From an uncultured Clostridia bacterium (GTDB lineage: Bacteria; Bacillota; Clostridia; Oscillospirales; Butyricicoccaceae): 6,972 bases of DNA. The notes beneath the pieces were generated by a model, which had not been told where the DNA came from, made no database searches, and was given only the letters and a program-made list of their open reading frames with translations. Below are positions 1 through 5,893 of this stretch, piece after piece. The translations under genes were made by a program, and so were the position numbers. The stretch covers positions 1 through 6,972 of the forward strand of contig CALYTA010000055.1 of NCBI GenBank assembly GCA_945486175.1. The letters run 5' to 3'. Each line of letters begins with the position of its first letter. Position 1 is the first letter of the stretch.

Positions 1-321
1 GTCCTGTGCCATCAGACGCGTCATCTGGTAGCAGCCGCTCAGGCCGCTGGACAGCATGATGGCAATGGCATGGGTGTAGCCATCCTCCCGGATTTTCCGG
101 AAGGTATCCGCGAGCACGGCGCCGGATGGCAGCGAGGTTTTGGGCATTTCCGTCACCAGCCTGCGGTAAACTTCGTCGGGGGTGATATCCACGCCGTCCT
201 GAAACGATCCATCTGAAAATGTAATTGTATAGGGAACCGTATAAATCGGATACCTCTGCGCCCATTCAGCCGAAAGGTCTGCGCCGGAATCCGTAATCAG
301 TGCGATTTTATCCGATTGCAT
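1..321 (-). CDS. DegV family fatty-acid-binding protein (N-terminal part, cut by window edge)
   Basis: The 107 visible codons stay open to the window edge. The family is usually about 280-290 residues, so over half is missing. Visible DegV hallmarks are an N-terminal IALITDSGADLS strand-loop (residues 6-17), KTSLPSG (61-67) and SSGLSGCYQM (91-100). In characterised DegV/FakB proteins the equivalent Thr/Ser residues hold the carboxylate of a bound fatty acid. FakB proteins present that fatty acid to the kinase FakA for phospholipid synthesis. No FakA gene is in view, so the exact ligand and partner are open. The ATG at 321 was chosen because a purine-rich AAGGAAG lies 9 bases upstream and the family motif begins right after it. 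An ATG at 325 is out of frame. It lies downstream of tetR on the same strand, but a separate promoter is visible in the 124-bp gap, so it is probably its own transcription unit. Confidence 0.9.
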   Translation of the reverse strand, partial: MQSDKIALITDSGADLSAEWAQRYPIYTVPYTITFSDGSFQDGVDITPDEVYRRLVTEMPKTSLPSGAVLADTFRKIREDGYTHAIAIMLSSGLSGCYQMTRLMAQD

Positions 322-401
322 GCATTCGTTCTTCCTTTCCCGACAGCCGCAGAGTGTTTCCCCCCAGCGCTGTTCGCTCAGTTAATTTTTCGTTAAGTGT
401 A

Positions 402-429
402 ATTATATCACAGCCATCCGCAAATGCAA
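402..429 (-). promoter_or_regulatory. Predicted SigA-type promoter of degV
   Basis: Read on the minus strand, TTGCAT (429-424) is followed after 16 bases by a perfect TATAAT (407-402), directly preceded by TGA, which forms an extended -10 (TGnTATAAT). Transcription would start near 395, giving a leader of about 70 bases before the degV start. I saw no convincing terminator between the tetR stop (446) and this promoter, so some read-through from the efflux operon into degV is possible. The rest of the 322-445 gap holds nothing else I can support. Confidence 0.6.
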
Positions 430-445
430 CCGACAAATATACGGT

Positions 446-1051
446 TTATGGCCTCAGTGTCCGGCAAATCATATCGACCAGCATGGTCCACGGAATCTGG
501 CGTTCGTGCTCCTGACAGGCAAACATATGTGCTGCCGCCTGCCCGAACAGGGCAGATACAACGGTATATTCACAAAAGCTGTCATCCAGGCTGGGGTCAA
601 TTTCTCCGCTGATGCGTCCGGCAGAGAATGCGCGCGCTTCCGCCTGTTTCATGCGGGAAAACACCATGCTCATATCTTCCTGTCCGCGCGCCCGGATTTC
701 CTCGCGCTGTTCGGGTGCCATGGAAGCAACCAGCATGGACAGGGCAGCAAACGGCACATCGCCGTCCAGCTCGCCAAAAAACCGCTCCAGTGTCTGCCGG
801 AACGACAGGGTTTCATCTGCGGACTGCTCAAACCGGTTCATAACTCCATCCAGCGCATAAAAAATTGCGCCGGATAAAATCTCCTCTTTGGAGGAAAAAT
901 ATTCATAGAGCGTGCCTTTGCCCATGCCTGCGGCAGTGGCAATATCCTGTACCTTAATGCTGGAAAACCGCCTGCCATCCTTTGCGAGGGCAAACAGGCC
1001 CTGAAATGCGGCAATTTCCTTTGGAGAATATTTTTTCTCTCTCTCAGCCAT
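446..1051 (-). CDS. TetR/AcrR family transcriptional regulator, probable repressor of the efflux operon
   Basis: The 201-residue protein is the normal length for the family. The N-terminal DNA-binding domain has the TetR helix-turn-helix signature at residues 32-59 (IKVQDIATAAGMGKGTLYEY followed by FSSKEEIL). The C-terminal ligand and dimer domain is divergent, as usual, so the inducer cannot be predicted. The reading frame stays open upstream to 1129. The ATG at 1051 is preferred because GGGGAGG sits 9 bases upstream. A second ATG at 1060 directly abuts that motif and is too close to use it. The start overlaps the pump's stop codon by 8 bases (shared ATGGCTGA), so translation is probably coupled. 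Cotranscription with the pump and the palindrome at the pump promoter together suggest an autoregulated repressor that senses a pump substrate. This is inferred from layout; binding is not shown. Confidence 0.92.
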   Translation of the reverse strand: MAEREKKYSPKEIAAFQGLFALAKDGRRFSSIKVQDIATAAGMGKGTLYEYFSSKEEILSGAIFYALDGVMNRFEQSADETLSFRQTLERFFGELDGDVPFAALSMLVASMAPEQREEIRARGQEDMSMVFSRMKQAEARAFSAGRISGEIDPSLDDSFCEYTVVSALFGQAAAHMFACQEHERQIPWTMLVDMICRTLRP

Positions 1052-4000
1052 CCAGATCATCCTCCCCAACATCGATTTTCCGCATGGTCTCCCGACGGTT
1101 AAACAGATCATAGATAATCGGCACGACAATCAGCGTCAGTACGGTTGCATAGGTCAGGCCGCCGATGACGACAATCGCCATTGCCTGTCCCATCTCACCG
1201 CCTGTGCCGAGGCCCATTGCCATTGTGGACATGGCGAGAATGGTCGTCAGCGCAGTCATCAGAATCGGACGGATACGCATTTTTCCTGCCGCCACCAATG
1301 CCTCGCGCTTGGACATGCCGTCCATCCGCAGGTCATTGACACAGCTGACGAACACAATGCCGTTGTTGACGACAACGCCCGCCAGAATAATGAAGCCGAG
1401 CATCGCCAGAACCGAAATCTCCTGCCCCGTAATCAGCAGGGCGAGCAGACCGCCGGTGAAGGCGAGCGGCATGGTGAACATAACGATAAACGGGCTGAGC
1501 AGACTCTGGAACTGCGCGACCATAATCAGATAGATGAAGACAATTGCGAGCAGCAGCATGAGTACAAGATCCTTCATCGTTTCATTGATGGTCTGATTTT
1601 CGCCCGTGATTTCCGCGCGGATGCCGTCCGGCAAATCGTAGTTGTCCAGCATGGCCTGTACCTCGCGGCTGACCAGCGTGATGTTGTGGTCATCATCGAC
1701 CGCCGCAGTGACCGACATCGTGCGTTCGTTGTTGACACGGCTGATCGAGGTCGGTGCGCGGCCTTCGCTCTGCGACGCAATGGTATCCAGCGGAACTTCA
1801 GTCTTTTCCCCGGTCGCGGAATCGGTCGAAGTGACGGTCTGCTTCATAATATTTTCCGCTGTTACCGTCGACGGCTTGACGACAACCACCGGAAGCTCCT
1901 CCTGTCCGACCTTGAGCGTCGTAGAGGTGACCTCATTGGTCAGATCAGAAGCAAGAGAGGTGTAAACCTGCGCAACTGTCAGGCCCTTGCGCATTGCCTC
2001 ATCCTTGTTGACCGTGATGATCTTCTGCATATCCGGGTCTTCATTGCCGTCGGAAATTTCCTCCAGGCCTTCGATGCTTTCCAGCTCTTTGGCCAGGCCT
2101 TCACAGGTATCCTGCAGCGCATCCATATCGTCGCCGTAAACGTCAATCTGTACGCCGGATCCGGTCAGCGAGCTCATATCCATCGTGGATTCCGATACGG
2201 ACATCTCACAGTTGATTCCCTTTGTCTGTTCCATAATCTGGTCGGCAATCGCGGCATTGTCCGCCTTTTCATCCAACAGAATATAGAATGTCGCAGTATC
2301 GCCGCTGTCTGAGCCAAGCGACAGCATACCGCCTCCGCTGCGCATGCCGCCGACCGTCTGGACGCCTTCAATGCCCTGTATCGCTTGCATTGCCTTGTCA
2401 ATCGTGGCTTCCGCTGTGACGTCATCGGTATCCTCCGGCAGCGTCAGCGTCGCGCTCATCTGCTCCGATGACATTTTCGGGATAAACGTCATGCCCATAC
2501 GCGTGGTCATGACGCACGCGAACAGGAACAGCGCGAGAGCAGCGCTGAGCGTCACCGCGCGGTGGGACAGGCACCAGCGCAGGAAGATTTCATATTTTCC
2601 GACCAGCCAGTCAAAGCGGCTGTGTGATTTCGCTGTATCCTTCTTCAGCATGGTCGAGCTCATCGCTGGGACGACCGTCAGCGCGACAATCAGCGACGCA
2701 GACAGAGAATACGCGATGGTCAGGCCCATATCCGTGAACAGCTGGCGCGAAATGCCCTCTGTGAACACAATCGGCAGGAAAACACAGATGGTTGTCAGGG
2801 TCGAAGCAAAAATTGCGCCGCCGACCTGCTTTGCACCGCGTACAGCAGCCTTTGCAGGCGGTACGCCCAGACCGCGCAGGCGGTAGATATTTTCAATGAC
2901 AACGATCGAGTTGTCGACCAGCATGCCGACACCGAGCGCCAGACCGGACAGAGAAATCAGATTGAGCGTCATGTTGCTGAAATACATCAGCACAACAGCA
3001 AACAGCACGCTGAGCGGGATGCTGAACGCGATGATGACCGTCGGTCGGATATCGCGCAGGAAGAGCAGCAGAACCAGAATGGCGAGAATGCCGCCGAAAA
3101 TCAGGTTGGACAGCACGTTCTCGACAATCAGGTGGATATAATCGCCCTGATCCATCAGCAGTGTGACATGTACCCGGTCATCCTCCGCCGCAATGTCTTC
3201 AATTTCCTCATTGATCGCATCAGTAACGGCAGAAGTCGATGCCGTGGACTGCTTGGAAAAGCTGAGTACAACTGCATCGTTGCCGTTGACCTTCGCATAG
3301 GTCGAGCTGTCTGTCTCGTCGGTATATTCTACCGAAGCGACATCGCTCAGGCGGATGTCGCCGATGCCGTCCATATCCATATGGAACAGGATCATGTCGG
3401 ACAGCTGGTCAACGGAATCATATGTTTCGCCGACCTTCAGAATATATGAATGGTCGCTGCTGTCCTTGACATAGCCCGCAGGCATTTCAAAGTTTTCGGC
3501 AATCAGGATATTGCTGATCATATCCGCAGTGATGATGCCGCTGATGTCCGCCTGTTCATAGGCCGCATCGCGCGCCTCTTCAAATTCCTGTGTCGCCTGA
3601 TCGAGCTGCTGCTGTGCACTTTCGAGCGACGCACTGCCGATTGCCAGCTGGGCCGAACCCTGTGCAATGCTGAGTGTCGCCTGCATTTTGCTCGCTTCCA
3701 GCTTCGCATAGGCATCCTGTGCCTGCTTGAGTGCTTCCTCCAGCTGCGGCTTCATCGCGCCGATGGTTGCCAGCCGCGTGCTGATATTGCGCAGTTCGGT
3801 TTGAATCTCACTGACGCGTGTCGAAGCATACGCCGTTGCAGTTGCCAGAGAGACAAAATCCTTCCGGGAAACGCCGGAAAGCTGCGACAGGTCGATGCCG
3901 TCCGGCATTGCATTTGCAATTGCGGTGACCGCCTTCTCAAATGCCTCGTCCGACATGTTTCCGATATAGGCTGCCGGGTCCTTGAGCGCCTCCAGCACCT

Positions 4001-4988
4001 GCGCGGAAGTGCCCGCGATGCTGTTGATATCATCCGCTGTCAGCGGGAAGCTGACCTCCGGAATTGATCCGGTGATGTCATATGCGACGATGAGAACCGC
4101 CAGCGCATGAACCTGGTCGTTTTTCTCTGCATACTGCTGGAGCTGAGCCAGCTCGGTCTGGAATGCCGTCTGATTTGCCTGCAGCGTGGTCTCTTCGCTC
4201 AAAATGGCATTCAACTGGGCATTTGCCGTATCGACTGCTGCGCTGGCATCCGCCAGCTGCCCCGACAGCTGGTCGGTGGAGTCGTTCAGGCCGGACTGCC
4301 CGCTGTTGATTTTTGCCTTTGCGGCATCCAGCTCTGCCTGTCCGTCATCCAGCTGCTTTTTGGCCTCCGCCAGATTGCTGTCGACGGCAGCCAGTACCTT
4401 GTCGTTGAGTGCATCGATCTTGTCCTGATCCAGCGTGACCTTGACCTTGGATGTAATGAGGCCGGTGGTGTCGACTGACGCGACGCCGTCCAGACGTTCA
4501 AAACGGCTCAGCAGGGTATCGTTGACATAGTCCGACACCTCTTCCGCCTCCATGCCGTCGACATCGACGCTGGCGACCATGACCGGCATCATATCCGGCG
4601 TGATCTGCATCATGACCGGCGTACTGCACGCATCCGGCAGCGAGCCTTTGACCTGGTCGATGGTGTTGCTCATCTCGATGCTGACCGCATTCATGTCGGT
4701 ACCCTGCTCGAATTCCAGAATGACAACGCTGACATTCTCATTGGAAACCGAATTGATTGATTTGACGCCTGTCGTTGTGCCGAGCGCGGATTCCATCGGC
4801 TTGGTAACCTCTGATTCCACCGATTCCGGCGCCGCACCCGGATCTGCCGTATACACGACCATGTACGGCAAATCCATATTCGGCAGCAGGTCTGTCGTCA
4901 TTTTGGTAAACGATACCACACCCAGAACGAGTACAAGTATAATGCCTACCAGAACAGTAAACGGTTTTTTTACGCTGAATTTTGACAT
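1044..4988 (-). CDS. RND-family efflux transporter permease (AcrB/SwrC-like) with a long coiled-coil insertion
   Basis: The 1314-residue inner-membrane pump belongs to the ACR_tran family. These proteins export drugs, detergents or lipopeptides using the proton gradient. Twelve membrane segments can be placed: one near residues 10-28, five between 622 and 776 (TM2-6), one at 808-828, and five between 1139 and 1294. Two large extracytoplasmic loops lie at about 30-620 and 830-1138. The TM4 signature GVGMLVDNSIVVIEN (686-700) keeps the first of AcrB's two aspartates (D692) but has Asn at the second. The TM10 counterpart GVVVNNGIVFVS (1204-1215) has Asn where AcrB has its relay lysine. Typical family length is 1000-1070; the excess is an Ala/Gln/Leu/Asp-rich insertion at about 190-490. 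The ATG at 4988 has AGGAG 7 bases upstream, and MSKFSVKKPFTVLVG is a normal RND N-terminus. A longer frame to 5153 would run through the promoter. No HlyD-type adaptor or TolC gene is adjacent, as expected in a single-membrane cell. Substrate unknown. Confidence 0.95.
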   Translation of the reverse strand: MSKFSVKKPFTVLVGIILVLVLGVVSFTKMTTDLLPNMDLPYMVVYTADPGAAPESVESEVTKPMESALGTTTGVKSINSVSNENVSVVILEFEQGTDMNAVSIEMSNTIDQVKGSLPDACSTPVMMQITPDMMPVMVASVDVDGMEAEEVSDYVNDTLLSRFERLDGVASVDTTGLITSKVKVTLDQDKIDALNDKVLAAVDSNLAEAKKQLDDGQAELDAAKAKINSGQSGLNDSTDQLSGQLADASAAVDTANAQLNAILSEETTLQANQTAFQTELAQLQQYAEKNDQVHALAVLIVAYDITGSIPEVSFPLTADDINSIAGTSAQVLEALKDPAAYIGNMSDEAFEKAVTAIANAMPDGIDLSQLSGVSRKDFVSLATATAYASTRVSEIQTELRNISTRLATIGAMKPQLEEALKQAQDAYAKLEASKMQATLSIAQGSAQLAIGSASLESAQQQLDQATQEFEEARDAAYEQADISGIITADMISNILIAENFEMPAGYVKDSSDHSYILKVGETYDSVDQLSDMILFHMDMDGIGDIRLSDVASVEYTDETDSSTYAKVNGNDAVVLSFSKQSTASTSAVTDAINEEIEDIAAEDDRVHVTLLMDQGDYIHLIVENVLSNLIFGGILAILVLLLFLRDIRPTVIIAFSIPLSVLFAVVLMYFSNMTLNLISLSGLALGVGMLVDNSIVVIENIYRLRGLGVPPAKAAVRGAKQVGGAIFASTLTTICVFLPIVFTEGISRQLFTDMGLTIAYSLSASLIVALTVVPAMSSTMLKKDTAKSHSRFDWLVGKYEIFLRWCLSHRAVTLSAALALFLFACVMTTRMGMTFIPKMSSEQMSATLTLPEDTDDVTAEATIDKAMQAIQGIEGVQTVGGMRSGGGMLSLGSDSGDTATFYILLDEKADNAAIADQIMEQTKGINCEMSVSESTMDMSSLTGSGVQIDVYGDDMDALQDTCEGLAKELESIEGLEEISDGNEDPDMQKIITVNKDEAMRKGLTVAQVYTSLASDLTNEVTSTTLKVGQEELPVVVVKPSTVTAENIMKQTVTSTDSATGEKTEVPLDTIASQSEGRAPTSISRVNNERTMSVTAAVDDDHNITLVSREVQAMLDNYDLPDGIRAEITGENQTINETMKDLVLMLLLAIVFIYLIMVAQFQSLLSPFIVMFTMPLAFTGGLLALLITGQEISVLAMLGFIILAGVVVNNGIVFVSCVNDLRMDGMSKREALVAAGKMRIRPILMTALTTILAMSTMAMGLGTGGEMGQAMAIVVIGGLTYATVLTLIVVPIIYDLFNRRETMRKIDVGEDDLDG
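3519..4421 (-). other. Segment coding the predicted helical-hairpin insertion of the RND pump
   Basis: This segment covers about residues 190-490 of the pump. The first arm (about 185-290) has no proline and is rich in Ala, Gln, Leu, Asp and Lys with heptad-like spacing, for example KKQLDDGQAELDAAKAKI. A middle part (about 291-384) contains prolines and short hydrophobic stretches and could be a small globular tip. The second arm (about 385-480) is again helix-like with one proline (P414), for example LESAQQQLDQATQEFEEA. Flanking sequence aligns by eye with AcrB on both sides: the strand ending KVKVTLDQDKIDAL before it, and ITADMISNILIAEN after it, the counterpart of LTPVDVITAIKAQN. The insertion therefore falls at the start of the first docking subdomain. 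Structure is inferred from composition and spacing only. Confidence 0.7.
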
Positions 4989-5027
4989 AACTGTTCTCCT
5001 GTGAAAGAATTGCGTTTCGATTTTCCG

Positions 5028-5041
5028 ACCGACCGGTCGGT
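5028..5041. promoter_or_regulatory. Predicted TetR-family operator of the efflux operon
   Basis: ACCGACCGGTCGGT is a perfect 14-bp palindrome. A further CCGACC direct copy of the half-site overlaps it at 5025-5030. It lies 8 bases beyond the -10 box of the pump promoter, spanning about +2 to +15, so a bound dimer would block transcription. GC-rich palindromes of this ACCGAC/GTCGGT type are common operators of TetR regulators of multidrug pumps. The regulator encoded downstream (446-1051) is the natural candidate to bind it. Confidence 0.75.
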
Positions 5042-5049
5042 TCTGGCTC

Positions 5050-5078
5050 AGTATACCACGCCTCCCTTCTCCTGTCAA
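5050..5078 (-). promoter_or_regulatory. Predicted SigA-type promoter of the RND-tetR operon
   Basis: On the minus strand a perfect TTGACA (5078-5073) is followed by exactly 17 bases and TATACT (5055-5050), close to the housekeeping consensus. The start would be near 5043, giving a leader of about 55 bases to the pump ATG at 4988. The near-consensus strength fits a promoter held down by a repressor, with the palindrome at 5028-5041 overlapping the first transcribed bases. Confidence 0.8.
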
Positions 5079-5139
5079 TGCGCCCAAACAGAGAACAGGA
5101 TGTCCAAAATTTTCTTTTTCTTTTTGTAACATTTTATGG

Positions 5140-5168
5140 TAGACAAATAACATATTTTCCCGTATTAT
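5140..5168 (+). promoter_or_regulatory. Predicted promoter of the flavin reductase-rubredoxin gene
   Basis: TAGACA (5140-5145), a 17-base spacer and TATTAT (5163-5168) make a reasonable SigA-type promoter, with transcription starting near 5175. A perfect TATAAT also lies at 5166-5171 but would leave a 20-base spacer, too long for this -35. The surrounding 5131-5187 stretch is very AT-rich compared with the genes. It is divergent from the pump promoter, with about 60 bp between the two -35 boxes. Confidence 0.5.
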
Positions 5169-5179
5169 AATAATAATTC
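5165..5179. promoter_or_regulatory. Possible PerR/Fur-type box at the rubredoxin-fusion promoter
   Basis: TTATAATAATAATTC matches 11 of the 14 defined positions of the PerR box TTATAATNATTATAA, with the left half complete and the right half 4 of 7. It overlaps the -10 region, where a repressor would act. PerR is known to control rubrerythrin, flavodiiron and related oxygen-defence genes in Clostridium, so the location makes sense. The region is so AT-rich that a chance match is quite possible. Confidence 0.3.
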
Positions 5180-5201
5180 TTATTTTAGGGAGGGCTCATT
5201 T

Positions 5202-5828
5202 ATGTTAGACAGAAAAGCTTTTGACAGCATTTCCTATTCCATCGCCATCGTCGGCAGCTGCCTCGACGGCGCGTTCCGTGGCTGTGTCGTCAACTCACTG
5301 CAGCAGCTCACATCCTCCAATCCGGCGAAATTCGCCGTGTCACTCAACAAATACAACATGACCCAAGCTGCTGTCGCGCAAACCGGCGCGTTCAGTGCGA
5401 CTGTCGCTGCGGCAGACTGCCCGGATACAATCATCAAGCTGTTCGGCTACAAATCCGGCCGTGTCACCGACAAATTTGCAGAATATGAGACGAAAACCGA
5501 CGAAGCCGGCTGTCCGTATATCACTGACGGCATGGCAGTGCGCATGAGCTTCCGTGTCATCCAACAGGTCGATCTCGGCTCGCATGTCATGTTTATCGCC
5601 GAAGTAACTGAGGCTGAGGTACTCCAGCCCGGCGGCGTGCTCACCGTTGAAATGTTCAAAAACGCCGGCAAGGTCATTCCTGCCAATGCGCCGGTTTACC
5701 GCACGCTGGACGAGCATTACGGCTATCGCTGCACCGTCTGCGGTTATGTCCACAAATCGGACACGCTGCCCGATGATTTCCGCTGCCCGGTCTGCAAACA
5801 GCCCGCCAGCAAGTTTGAAAAACTCTGA
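5202..5828 (+). CDS. Flavin reductase-rubredoxin fusion protein (high-molecular-weight rubredoxin, Hrb-like)
   Basis: The 208-residue protein has two parts. Residues 1 to about 155 are a flavin-reductase-like FMN-binding split barrel, with family features such as GCVVNS (27-32) and DLGSHVMFIAEV (124-135). Residues 174-208 are a rubredoxin iron site: YRCTVCGY (C177, C180) and FRCPVC (C195, C198), the four cysteines that bind a single iron. The spacing between cysteine pairs is 14 residues instead of about 29 in free rubredoxins, and Lys replaces the usual Gly after the last Cys, so this is a loop-shortened domain. Fusions of this kind (Hrb of Moorella) pass electrons from NAD(P)H-linked partners to flavodiiron proteins or rubrerythrin that remove oxygen, NO or peroxide. 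No such partner gene is in view, so the electron acceptor here is inferred. The ATG at 5202 has AGGGAGGG 7 bases upstream. The protein is probably cytoplasmic, with no signal peptide or membrane segment seen. Confidence 0.92.
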   Translation: MLDRKAFDSISYSIAIVGSCLDGAFRGCVVNSLQQLTSSNPAKFAVSLNKYNMTQAAVAQTGAFSATVAAADCPDTIIKLFGYKSGRVTDKFAEYETKTDEAGCPYITDGMAVRMSFRVIQQVDLGSHVMFIAEVTEAEVLQPGGVLTVEMFKNAGKVIPANAPVYRTLDEHYGYRCTVCGYVHKSDTLPDDFRCPVCKQPASKFEKL

Positions 5829-5831
5829 TAT

Positions 5832-5861
5832 TTGACGCACCTCCCCGTTCCATGCTATGAT
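5832..5861 (+). promoter_or_regulatory. Predicted promoter of the TtcA-like gene
   Basis: TTGACG (5832-5837), an 18-base spacer and TATGAT (5856-5861) with TGC just before the -10 (extended -10). The start would be near 5868, giving a leader of about 26 bases. The promoter begins 4 bases after the upstream stop codon and lies across the left arm and loop of the hairpin at 5839-5886. Confidence 0.6.
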
Positions 5862-5893
5862 ACGTTCAGGCATGTACCGGGGAGGTTGTTTTT
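5839..5893 (+). terminator. Hairpin with U-run after the rubredoxin fusion, right arm carrying the next gene's Shine-Dalgarno
   Basis: ACCTCCCCG (5839-5847) pairs with CGGGGAGGT (5878-5886). Inside, CATGC (5851-5855) pairs with GCATG (5870-5874), leaving a 14-base loop. TGTTTTT follows (5887-5893), so transcripts coming from upstream could terminate here. The right arm contains GGGGAGG (5879-5885), the ribosome binding site 8 bases before the ATG at 5894. On read-through RNA that site would be paired. On RNA from the internal promoter the left arm is absent and the site is free. Confidence 0.6.

Noticed and set aside
185..1000. Internal repeats suggesting a repeat array or CRISPR
   Set aside because: No regularly spaced identical repeats were found anywhere in the window; the repetitive look of parts of the pump gene comes from Ala/Gln-rich coiled-coil codons.
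1052..1129. Extension of the tetR frame to 1129 or a start at 1060
   Set aside because: The region lies inside the C-terminal coding part of the pump. The GGGGAGG motif is correctly spaced only for the ATG at 1051.
1642..4478. Several long plus-strand open frames (for example 1686-2312, 2344-2886, 3450-4067, 4107-4478)
   Set aside because: They are antisense to the well-supported pump gene, show no recognisable domains, and are expected in GC-rich coding DNA.
5101..5130. T-rich stretch as a terminator
   Set aside because: There is no stem before it on either strand, and no gene ends here; it is upstream DNA between two divergent promoters.
4989..5153. Extension of the pump reading frame to an ATG at 5153
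   Set aside because: The extra 55 residues would be translated through the -35/-10 promoter and the operator, and they do not resemble an RND N-terminus. The ATG at 4988 has a good ribosome site and starts the canonical MSKFSVKKPF sequence.
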